Source of the DNA: Thamnaconus septentrionalis
Lineage: Eukaryota; Chordata; Actinopteri; Tetraodontiformes; Monacanthidae
NCBI GenBank assembly: GCA_009823395.1
Contig: CM020502.1
Span: 17,215,944 to 17,279,943, forward strand
Direction: 5' to 3'
Length of the DNA: 64,000 nt
Shown here: positions 1-21,762 of the stretch, piece by piece
Position numbering within the stretch: the first letter of the stretch is position 1
Layout: every line of letters starts with the position of its first letter
Made by a program: the position numbers and the translations under genes
The notes under the pieces: generated by a model
What the model was told of the DNA's origin: nothing
Databases searched by the model: none
The model's input: only the letters and a program-made list of their open reading frames with translations

Positions 1-148
1 GCTCTATGCTAAATACTTGGTGTTGTCTCGAGCTTGGCGCATTAATATATGATGGCATGAATCACCTGGAAGTCTTTGTGTTCCTCTGGAAAACACCGTG
101 GCTGAATGCAGTTGTCAAGGTGTGCTTGACAACCGCATTCGTTGTAGT

Positions 149-415
149 AGTGTTGTAGTACTCAAGATTGGTCTTGGTTTTGGTTTTTTGATTGGTCTTG
201 GCTGCTTTGCCAAAATAGTTGGCAAAGCAGCAAATTGTTGAAGAAAATTACTCTATCTTTCTATTATACTGATATAATAAAATACTGATACTGGCCTTTT
301 TTGTTTTGTTGTTATTTTTCTTTGATATATAAAGCCTTGGTCTTGTCTCGCTCTCGATAGACCCTAGTCTTGATGATGTCTTGGTCTCGCTTGGTGCGGT
401 CTTGACTACAACACT
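149..415. mobile_element. Miniature inverted-repeat element (unclassified)
   Basis: The left end begins AGTGTTGTAGT and the right end finishes with its reverse complement, ACTACAACACT. The interior is rich in TTGGTCTTG-type motifs, and that pattern with these ends recalls a repeat common in fish genomes. No clear target duplication was found, so the class is not settled. A perfect 13-bp hairpin sits inside (201-231). Confidence 0.5.
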
Positions 416-1132
416 AGTACACACTCACAACAACATGACTACAAAACAGTCGCAAAGGTTGGCAAGCTTTGTTTTCTTGATTTTAATCAACGACGGGCGA
501 TCTGAAAATCCACGAGAACGACGTTGGATGTGAAAAATCAACAAACTGATTCTTTCATTTGTCCCAAGCTGCTTGCTATTGTCGCTGTTTGAAAAGGAGC
601 TTGCAATGATGCAAGACAAAGCCATGTTGACTTGTGACATAACACGGACAATAGCCAAAGACATGCATCGACAACGGTGGACCAGACGGAACTGAACGGT
701 GAAAGGCCAGTGCAACAAAAGAGGAACGTCTGTCGGCACAAAGCCTGTCAGACGGCATGAAGGCTCTGCGTTTTTACAAGATCCCGTCGGTCCCCATTCT
801 TGTCGGAGAACATCTGAAAGGGTATTTTTTTACATTGCTCAAAGGCATTCCAGTTACAGGTCGTTCTACAAGGAGTTACATAAAAAACAATTAAGAAAAA
901 ACTTTCCTTTACAAGATTTTACAACTTGACAGGGACATCAGTCATCAGGTTAAGCTTACTGTGACTGAACTAGAACCTTGCACAGTGTGTTTTCCAGATT
1001 GTAAATACTCGTAAAAAATATATTTTTTAAAACTACTATTAAAATTTAATCACACATGCAACCAGAGTTGCCACAACAATCCAGCAAAAAAAAAAAAAAA
1101 TAGTGCGCAGTGACAGAAGTTAATACGATAAT

Positions 1133-1282
1133 TCATTCATTCATTTTCTATACCCGCTTATTCCTATTCAGGGTCACGGGGTCTGCTGGAGCCTATCCCA
1201 GCTGTCTTAGGGCGAAGGCAGGGAGACACCCTGGACAAGTCGCCAGTTCATCGCAGGGCCACATAGAAACAGACAACCATTC
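1133..1282 (-). mobile_element. L2/CR1-type LINE 3' tail fragment, copy A
   Basis: On the minus strand this reads as the 3' end of a fish L2/CR1-like LINE and ends in an (AATG)n tail, seen as CATTCATT on the plus strand. It is flanked by a perfect 18-bp direct repeat at 1115-1132 and 1283-1300 (AGAAGTTAATACGATAAT; the C before it also matches). That is a target-site duplication. It is a 5'-truncated, non-coding insertion, and the perfect flanks suggest it is recent. Confidence 0.8.
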
Positions 1283-2315
1283 AGAAGTTAATACGATAAT
1301 AATAATTATTAATACTGTGGCATTTAACTCACACGTAACTCGTTTTATATATTTAATTTATCTTGATATGAACTTTCATCAATTCTCCGGGGATCCAAAA
1401 TGTCTCCTCCCCTGCTGCTTGATTCACTTGTCAAGCCCAATCTTCGCTTCTGAATTTGTGCCGTAGGCAACGTGCTGGCGGAATTATTCTCAGCGCTCTG
1501 GACGGCTTTGGTTCTTTCCATTGCTGAGGAATGTAACTAGGCAGCAACGCCACTGCTGGCTCCTTCAAGTATGAGCAGGAAGCAGATAGAGCTTGTTTTC
1601 ACAGGGAAAGAAAAAACATGAACATCTGTGTTGTTCGTCATGTAAACTTTGCAGACTTATGATGGACACACGGCGTGATACGTGATTCGCCGCTTCCCCG
1701 AAGAGCTGGAACCGGGAGGACGACTTCCCTTCTCGGATTGGCGCTGATAGAGGAATTGCCGACAGACGAATCAGATCACAATCTTTGATTTAAATTTTCC
1801 TGAATAACAAAAAAAAATAAGGCTGCAGTGGCGTTACTGTGGTAATCAGCTCAACTTCTTACATAGAAAGTCGAGCAAAATCCTCAGGTCTAGTTTCAGC
1901 GCAGTAACACGGAAAAATCCAACTCATTTAGAAATACCTAACTTTTCATTTTTCCTACTTGGTGTGTGAGCTAGCATGCTAGCCAAGCAAAAAAGACGAG
2001 TTAAAGAGCTGAAAAGGTCAGTTTTTGGTAATAGGACCCTTTGAATTCAGTCACCATTTTCGAGTGCAATACATATTTACTGTGCAATATATGTTACATT
2101 GTAGCCCATGTGTGAAATTTATTTTCATTTTTTATATTCTACGTACTTACAAGAGTATAAAGTATTATAATATAGTTAGATATTGCATAGTTTATATAGA
2201 TAAGACCAGGTTCACTTTTTGGTATTGTATTAAAGATTGGTTAAGTGAATCTATCTATGGTTGGGATATATCGTTAGTTTTCATCATTTGTTTTAGGTTT
2301 CTTGTACTGCTGAAA

Positions 2316-2372
2316 CAAAGCAGCAATTTCCCCACATTGTGGGATAAATACAGTCCATCTCATCTAATCTAA
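2316..2372 (+). mobile_element. Possible LINE 3' tail
   Basis: The stretch contains CCCCACATTGTGGGATAAAT followed by a CATCTAATC-like tail. It resembles the 3' ends of fish LINEs that finish in GGGAYAAATAAA plus a short satellite tail. No body and no target duplication was recognised. Confidence 0.3.
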
Positions 2373-2539
2373 ATGTTTAACTGTTCAACTAAACAAGAAC
2401 CCTCAATACTGCAACATCTGATCAACTGCAGACAAATTCCGGCTCACCTTTCACCACTAAAGTTCGCAGACAGACAAATGAGGAAATGCATACGGCAACA
2501 ATACAACCTGTTAGTTGTTCAGTGAAAATGAAATTATTC

Positions 2540-2678
2540 ATTCATTCATTCATTCATTCATCTTCTATACCCGCTTATTCCAATTCAGGGTCACTGGGGT
2601 CTGCTGGAGCCTATCCCAGCTGTCTTAGGGCGAAGGCAGGGTGACACCCTGGACAAGTCGCCAGTTCATCGCAGGGCC
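2540..2678 (-). mobile_element. L2/CR1-type LINE 3' tail fragment, copy B
   Basis: Same family and orientation as the copy at 1133-1282. It is flanked by a perfect 17-bp direct repeat, TGAAAATGAAATTATTC, at 2523-2539 and 2679-2695. The tail is several CATT units as seen on the plus strand. Confidence 0.8.
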
Positions 2679-3919
2679 TGAAAATGAAATTATTCTGCTG
2701 TAAATCCTGTTTGCAAAGCAGAGTGAGACAACAACAAATACCATCATCACAGCAATAAGTTCAATTTCTGGAGAGTATTTCTTGAGAGCAGGCTGCTGCT
2801 AAGGCAAAGGAGTCAAGCAGCTTTGTTTGGGTTTTTTTTTTCAATCATTTCTTCATATTATTATTTTGTTTATCTTCACAGGCAACAGCTAAGCCCGTCA
2901 CATTGAGAGTATCACGTTGCAGAATCAGTTTGTTTGCCTTGTGTTTCCTGGTACAGCAAAAGAAAGTTACGCAACCCCTCAAGTGAAAAGGTTACAGGAT
3001 CAGGGAAGTTTTCGGCCCCATGTTTCTGTCAATAAGGTGCTGCAATTCTGTCAGAAAACTGTTAACAGGGGCCAAAAAACAGGATTAAAAATTCTACTGG
3101 CAGTGAAACAACTGCTAATGTAACCTGCTCATCTGGCTGTTGGAAAAAAATCTGACTGCCCTGCAATGAAAACACAAGGAACTGCAAACACATTTTCCCA
3201 TGGGCCTCCTCTTCCGCATTGTTGCACAAAATAAAAGTTCCACTTGGCTTTCCAGGATTATCATTTTTAATGCCACACGGAAGCAAAGCAGCGTTGTGTC
3301 AAGACCGAGAAAGAGAGGTGTGGCTTCTTTGTCCCATGAAATGTTGCCTTTGCTTTGTATTTTGTTCGATTTTCCAAGTTGCAATTAGTGTGTTTATATA
3401 ACTGCTCAGAGTCGAGCCACAAACATGCCTCTTACATTTTTGTCATTGTCAAACTGTTTTGTTTTTTTTGTTTGTTTGTTTTTTGTTTTAAAAAAAACTG
3501 TGTGGCAGATGTTTTGACAATAGAAAAATGCCTTCGCTGTCGTTTGGCAGCCAGCTGGAGTTGATTCTGTTTTAGTTGTATAAATCACACAATGCCAATG
3601 AGACGAGTTGATTGGCAAATAACAAAGCCGACAGGTTGAAAAATAACAGCAGAGGGTTTTTGCATGTATATTTATGCACGTATGCCGTAGTGCATACGTT
3701 CTCTTTGTTTTTAAAGGGCCACGGGCATCAGTAAATACTGAATCGGGTAGATGGCTGAAATGGAATTCATTCCTTCTGCGGCGCTGAGCGAGTACAAGGA
3801 AGGAACGAACAGACGAAGTGGGAAACTGTCTTCGCCGCAGCTGCGCGAATGGTTTTTGTGCCCGGTGCGGGTCATCACTTCCCTCTAGTGTTCAAAAGCA
3901 GTACTGAAGAACAACCGAG

Positions 3920-3954
<35 letters not shown>

Positions 3955-4075
3955 TATCACTAAACTTTTTATCTTCTCATTTTCCGTTTCACAGTTTCAG
4001 CTCACAAGCGTCGCCATTGATAAACACAGTACAATTACAGTAGGGTGCATTTCTTCACAATGACACTAGACCTCA

Positions 4076-4077
<2 letters not shown>

Positions 4078-4164
<87 letters not shown>
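4078..4164. repeat. (TG)n microsatellite
   Basis: An uninterrupted run of about 43 TG units. The Cys/Val open frames across it are artefacts of the repeat. Confidence 0.98.
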
Positions 4165-4165
<1 letters not shown>

Positions 4166-4581
4166 TGCAGCTATTGCCTTCACAGAAATCTTGCATATTG
4201 CATATTCTTCACAAATTCAGTCGTCCACCTGAGAACAAATCGAGCAACCCGCCCGCCGTTCACCGAAGATGGTGACGGATTTCTCTACGCACACAAAATC
4301 TGGGAATACGAGTGCAAGTGTGCAGGACATCCGCAAGGGGATTCCACAATGTGGTGAGTGCGACGCCAATGACAAACAGCATCATTAGCCGGTGGTGAGC
4401 GGGTGAGCGTGGTCTACACACTCGCGGAACCCACATCACATCCGTCAGGTGCGCAATGCCGTCGTTGGTGCGGATGTAAATGAACAAAGGAAATATAAAG
4501 TACTTGAGTATATGATTTCAAGTCGTCATGCAGTTGCAATTTGCTGCCATCGACACAGCACGAACATCTGAACATCTGAAC

Positions 4582-4582
<1 letters not shown>

Positions 4583-4614
<32 letters not shown>
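4583..4614. repeat. (AC)n microsatellite
   Basis: A run of about 16 AC units with no gene overlap. Confidence 0.97.
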
Positions 4615-4617
<3 letters not shown>

Positions 4618-5914
4618 TCAACAAAAGTGACATGCTTGCAACTCGCTCTGCCTTTTTGTGCACCCTAAGGGGAAAATCTACACAAAATCGAGAGGCAGGT
4701 GCAAATGTGCACATTTTCCTAAATTTCCAACAGCAACATCCAGACGGAGACGGTTCTGAAAGTGAAATCCATCCACGCGCACCGAACATCTGATGCGCAC
4801 GCGTCCTTCACTGAAATACTCCAGATGGGTCGAAATACTGCCGTAAAGCTTTGTTTGTTTGTTTGTTTTCCCTGAGAATATGAAATTTCTGTTTTTGTCC
4901 ACCCAGAAGTCAAATGAGGCTTCTGGGCAGAAACCGCAACAGGAACCCGAAATGGATTGATTTTCACCGGACAGACCGAATTTAGTGGTGTGGAAGTGAA
5001 GGGGCTCAGAGGCATTTTCAGCATTTGTGAAAATTGGGAAGTTCTTTTTTTCCGGGGGACACTTCAATTGTTTTACGCAACTGTCTTTTCCGTTTTTTGG
5101 GGGGTTTTTTTATCAGAAAACTAAAACAGTCCCAGTCGTTGAATTCAGTTTGAGGCCCGAATCGAGTTGCATTCCAGCGTTTTATAGACAATTAATAGAT
5201 TATAATGTAGAACTCTGTATTTTTGGGTAAATTATAGGACATTATAACCAGCAGTTCTATGGACGCTACAATTTCAGTCTGACCCTTCATAACCTGACAA
5301 TGGAACTTTACTCAAATCTGCATTTGTTTCAAATGCCCGACAGAACGCAGTGGAAAGTGGGGTGCTTGGTGTTTGTGTAAGATAAAAACAAACACTGCAA
5401 CATCCATTTCAAAAAAAAATCACTTTCAAAGGTTCAAAGGTCATCCTGCTGCTGCCATTTTCTACTTTTGACAAAAAAGGGGAAAAGGAAGCTGATTGGC
5501 TGCTACAGTCTGCAAAATGTGTTCTTGTGTCTTGAAAATGTGGGGCTTTTTCAAATCACGCGACAGATTTCAGATTTTCAGAATCACACAGCAGTCTCGG
5601 CTGCAGTGCAAGGTGCAGTGCATTCAACACATTTGAAAAAAGTCGTGCTCTACGTTAAACCAACCCTGGCTGCTAGACTCCACACACTGTGTGCGTTTTT
5701 GTGTGCTTTCGTTACTTTTCATACAGAACACCCTTCCAAAAACCCTGCTCTATTAATCCTATACTTCCACTCACGCTGACAAACACACACTTAGGATTCC
5801 CGTCCTCAAAGAAAGTTTCAAATTCATTTCATCCCACTTGTATCTCACTGCCGTTGCATGCAAGCCTCGAACGTTGCATCTTTTGCACACGACCAGACCC
5901 GTCGTCGCTCACGG

Positions 5915-16931
<11,017 letters not shown>

Positions 16932-17530
16932 GGTGTTATTAGAACCCTGGTTCGAGTCGGCCGACCCAGGACACGACTAGTCGAGCCATCCACATCCACA
17001 TCCACAGCATCACCGCTCTCGCTTGAGGCGGCTGCACGGTGCGAATGTCGTCATCCCTCCCCACGCATAAAAACATACACACGGGGCTAATCGTTCACCG
17101 AGGGCTTTCCGGTTTTAGAACACCCGACGGCTGCGAAATTCTATACCAGTCACTCTCCATTTATACCGGCGGCCCAGGAAGGCTGCCCGCTCCCTTGCGA
17201 GAGAATTTGAAATAAAGCGAGAGCCGCCGGTGTTGTGTCCCTGCTGGTTTCCGATTTAACTGTTTCCCTTGCCGAACCTCTGCAGGTGCGTTGCGCCGCC
17301 GTCAGCAGATTCGACACAAATTCACAAACGTGCACTACATATTACAGGCGATCATCGCTTAGCTGGTTAGCCGAGCCGTTCAAGGGGAGCCATCCCAGAT
17401 TCCCAGCCAGATGTGGAGCGTTCGACATCGGTTGGAAGTGCCGTCACCGCCGCCGCCTCAGTGCTCGTCATTAATACGTCTGCCAATCTTCTTTTTACGT
17501 AACTGCGTTGCATGCACTTGGTGAATATAA
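16932..17530 (-). promoter_or_regulatory. zdhhc18 5' UTR and GC-rich promoter region
   Basis: The stretch directly upstream of the zdhhc18 start codon is GC-rich with many CpGs, unlike the AT-rich DNA beyond 17530. No TATA box is obvious. The exact transcription start cannot be read from sequence. Confidence 0.4.
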
Positions 17531-18235
17531 TCCCCCACACCAAAATAGCGTAAGATTTATCGGCAATAAACCTAGCAGCTTCGACACATTCGTGACTGCT
17601 ACTCTGTGGGTGAAAGTGACGTGCTGATGAATTAGCTGCTGTCAGTCTGGCAAAATTCTGTTTCCGGTTAGCGGTTTAAAACAGAAAATACTTCCTTGTA
17701 AACTGTAGTGTGCGCGTTGTGATTGATCAAAGTGTGAGTGGTCTTAGAAACGCTCAAATAACACACATTTGCCTTCCAGAATAGGGCAAACAATTGTAAA
17801 TTGTAGAACTGTCGAGCTATATCCGGTAAAGCCACAAGCACTGACGGTGACTTGATGCAGGTAGATGAACTATAAGGGCTTTTAAGTGTTCTCAAAAAAA
17901 CGGCGCTCGTAGTGAGTCATGTATAAACCAAATTAAAGCCAAAATAAACTCGCATGGATTTTTTATTTCTTTTCATCTTTCATCTGAAAAACGTTTAATA
18001 GAAACTACTTTGGAAGAAAATAGATCATCTCTTATAATCACAACAATAAACTTTTTTTGTTACCATTACAAAAAAAAAAAAAAAAAAAAAAAACAAAGAA
18101 AAATTAAGCCCAGATAATGATTCTATAATTGTGATCAGAAATTTGGGACATAGCAAAAGTGTGAAGAGGTTTCTACTGCACATCCACTCTTCTCGCCCAG
18201 GTTCCTAGAGTTGCCTTTTTATGTGCCATGTTTGC

Positions 18236-18317
<82 letters not shown>

Positions 18318-20007
18318 CTTCTCAAAACAAACTTTAAAATTAGAGCTATCCTGATCGTGTCTTTTGATCTGCGTCAGCCCCACAGAAAGCAATATGACTC
18401 AGATATTGCAGATGAAAACGCTAATGTTGAAATCCAAAGATTGCAGCACGCAACAGGTTGCTCAGTTTGACAGGTGCTTTTCACTATGCAAAAAGATTGT
18501 CGTAAGAAAGCAACACTAAATATTTGGCAGTGTTTAGTGACAGAAATGCAAACGAATTTCATTTCCTGTTTTTGAATTCGCAATTCCGAAAATGTATATT
18601 CTGTATTGTTCAAACAATGACCGCCTTGTTGCGCTTCCGCGATGGAATAGTTCTAGTTCTCACAGGTAAACGGAATTAAGTCTGGACAACAGCGGAAGAG
18701 ATATCAAAACAAAGTGTTAATATGTTTGGTCGCTGTTGCGTCTGAGTGGCGACTTTTAATATTTAACTATATTATTATAAATATCTAACATGTTACTACC
18801 CATTGGGGCTAAGCTATAGCGCGCAAACAGACCGCCTAGTTGTCTCAATTAAACCTCAAGCGTTTCTGCTATAACCGGAAGTTGTACGACTTACCTATGA
18901 CACCTGGTACGGTTTTACTACCTTGACGCTCAGGTACATGGATTTGGGCTAAACGTTTCCTGAAACCGACGTTTTTGCTGCGAATTTGCCTCAAGAAAAC
19001 ACATCTAATGGACTGAAAGCGGGGGAATGTAGACGTTTTTGAACGCACAAGCGAGGATTCGTTCGGGAGTCTTTTGGCGAAGGCGTCGTGTCACTGTGAG
19101 TAATGTTTTTGACTTGTGTCCTCTAATGGAGGAAAGGACCGCGATGGCAAGTCGCCATGTATACGAAGTTCTTACGTTGTTATAATGTTTAATAATAGTA
19201 ATTAGATTAATAGTGTTGAAATATCGCTGTTAAAACGAGGAGGAGGAAGTTGAGGCGCTGGTGTTTACGAACAACTTGTCGGCTCGCGAGCTACATCGAA
19301 TGACGTATTGTAAACACTTGTTCCCGCAATGGCACTCGGAGCCTTGATAGTCTCTCTGAATCCGAAAGCTCTTAAAGCGTTTTCGAGTGTTTTCGTTGAG
19401 CGTGTGTGATTTCACTCGGCACATTTAGATTCTGTAGAAAGTGTTGTGCAGTTCGACAAGTAGGAGGATAATTCTTATGCACGCTTATTCAAATAGCACG
19501 CCTTTTGCACAGCCATTCTGAGGTCGTCGCCGTGGCCTAAACCGGTAGAAGGCATAACCTGTGTGCGTTTTGTTTTGATGATTATTCATTTCTTCGTTTA
19601 TATCAAGCCCTTAATTCATCGTTGAGAAAATTCTGGTGAATTAGTTGTGGGCTTTTTGCTGTTAGTTCCTATTAACATAAATGTTTTAATGATATTTGCT
19701 TGCATTGACTGAGACAGTGTATTTCATTGTGGGAGTTTTCTTCATTTTACGTCATTTTTGAGTGAATGTTCTATCCCCACCCCACACGCCCCGATGTCAT
19801 CCCCACCACTTCACGCACTGAATGTGATATGTGGTTACTGTGTGTCTTAAGAGATCAAGAGAACCAGTCGGGTCGGTTTATTTGCCACCTGCGGATAATA
19901 GTTTCCCATTAGCTTTGACTAGAGATGCCTTCAGGTAACTGTAAGTGATTTCAGGTTTCCGTCAGATCGGATGTCTGCTGAGGCCGTGTTGTGTTTCTCC
20001 GTCACAG
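17531..20007. other. Intergenic region and putative kdf1 5' UTR intron
   Basis: No coding exon seen. It contains a poly-A run (18071-18093) and a (TAA)n run (18237-18316). A possible non-coding first exon of kdf1 ends at a GTGAGT donor after 19095, and an acceptor (TCCGTCACAG) ends at 20007. That pairing is inferred only from splice signals. Confidence 0.4.
18237..18316. repeat. (TAA)n microsatellite
   Basis: About 26 units between zdhhc18 and kdf1. Confidence 0.97.
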
Positions 20008-20059
20008 CTCAAGTCCACTTTCCTTTTTTTCGTCAAGATCTCAAGAGCGAGAGAACGCC

Positions 20060-21714
20060 ATGACCGGGGACGGCACCGCAGGCGGCGGGAGACGCAGCTC
20101 GGGATCCAACAAGTACGGCGGCTCCAGTGGGAGCAGCAGCCAGAGGTCGTCTTACGAGGAGCGCTGCGTGGACCCGGTGGAAGACGGGCCCGCGAGGAAA
20201 TCGCCTCACAAAGCGCCGCTGAAAGACGCCAACGGTAAGCAGTGCGAGACGGTGGGTTTCATCTCCGGCCCGCAAGAACCTCCGCCCGCGGCACAAACCT
20301 GCGGCCCGTGCGCCTCCGCGAGAAGCTGCAGGACCTTCGTGTGCAGCGTGCTCACCTGCGGCCTGTACAGGGTGTGTCAGCGCACCGTCCTCGCTCCGTG
20401 CCTGGCGCCGGAAGACAGCTCTCCAGACGAACCGGAGAAGGTAAGCCTCCGCAACGTGAACACGGGGGGCGACAAAGAGGAGGACGCCGTGGACTGGCTG
20501 GAAGACCTCTGCATCGGCGGGGTCAAGGTCCAAAGTCCAAAAGAGTACCTGGAGGTGGTGAGCAAGCCCCCTCCGCCGCCGGCACACGTGCGCCCGTCGG
20601 CGGTCGTGGCGCAGCCCAGCCTCCAGTCCCTCCACGAGTCCATGCAGTTCGACGACTGGGAGGACAGCGAGGAGGACGTGGACTCTCTCATCTCCAAGAA
20701 ACTGCTGGAGCTCTTCTCCGAGTACCAGATCGAGGAGTTGGCCAGGTGCACTACGGACTCGGTGTTCCTGAGGAAGAGCAAGGACATCAACCATCTCATC
20801 AACTCGGTCGCGGAGGAGCACAAGATGGACGAGCAGGAGGCCGAGTGCCGCCTGGTGCGCGGCATCATCCGCATCAGCACGAGGAGGAGCACCAAGAAGA
20901 GGCCGCTCCACCCGCGGCGGGAGCAGACGCTGTCGGACAGCGGCAACGACACGATGAGGGACAGCGAGTCCTCGTCCTTCAGCAACAACAGTAAGTTGGA
21001 GGGTCGGCTCTGTTCCCTCAGTTTCGCTCTGCCACCAGATAACAGCCACTGTCCCTTTTTCTTCCGTTTTCTCAAGACGACTACAAGTCAAACCCGAACT
21101 TCCAAATATCTGAGGTGACCTCTTCCGACAAGTGCGCCAGGGAGCTGTGGAGGAACAACGGAGGTAACCTACAGACGTCCAGAGCGATGCCTGGCCCTTG
21201 TTTTATTGCATTATCATCAAGTGACAGTCACTCTTGTTGCTCTCTGCCTTTTTTTGCCTCAGTTTCATCTCCGGCTTTGTAAAGTCATAGCTGGGTTGCG
21301 TTTCAGCCAACAGCCTGGGTTTGTTTTTCATCAATGAGCCTTGTAATACTGGTTTAGCCTCTTGATAAAAAATTCCCCTTAAGGGAATTACTTACCACTT
21401 TTGCTTTCAGTGAGACAATGAATCAGCGTTGAGTAATAATATGTAGCAGAGTATCGACTTGAGCTTCAAAATTTATGATTGTGTCACCTAACTACCGAAA
21501 TTAATGTATGTAAATTCCATATACACCAATGAAATTGGGGGAAAAGTAATGGCACAGATGTCACAAATGATTATTTATTGCTTGTCCACCATGCTGTGAC
21601 CGAACATCCTGGATTCCCCCTCGACTCATCTCTGTCTTTGTCCGTATTTGAATTCTTTATTGTGCTCTTGTGGCACAAGAGTTCCCTTCCAGGTCTACCG
21701 GCACACCAAGCAGC

Positions 21715-21762
<48 letters not shown>

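Larger units (their letters stand above)
1..5914. other. Intergenic region, repeat-rich, no gene seen
   Basis: I see no exon with both a convincing protein match and splice sites in this stretch. All open frames are short and look random, including runs through TG repeats. The region holds an inverted-repeat element (149-415), two LINE tail insertions with target duplications (1133-1282 and 2540-2678), a possible LINE 3' tail (2316-2372), a poly-T run (about 3923-3952) and two dinucleotide repeats (4078-4164 and 4583-4614). The right edge is the 3' end of the long zdhhc18 form; no clear AATAAA signal was found just beyond it. Confidence 0.6.

Noticed and set aside
19991..20059. Upstream in-frame ATG of kdf1 (MFLRHSSSPL)
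   Set aside because: A splice acceptor ends at 20007, so this ATG would be intronic; the ATG at 20060 has a better context.
20033..21091. Long minus-strand open frames opposite kdf1
   Set aside because: Antisense shadows of a GC-rich coding exon; the plus strand has the protein match and the splice sites.
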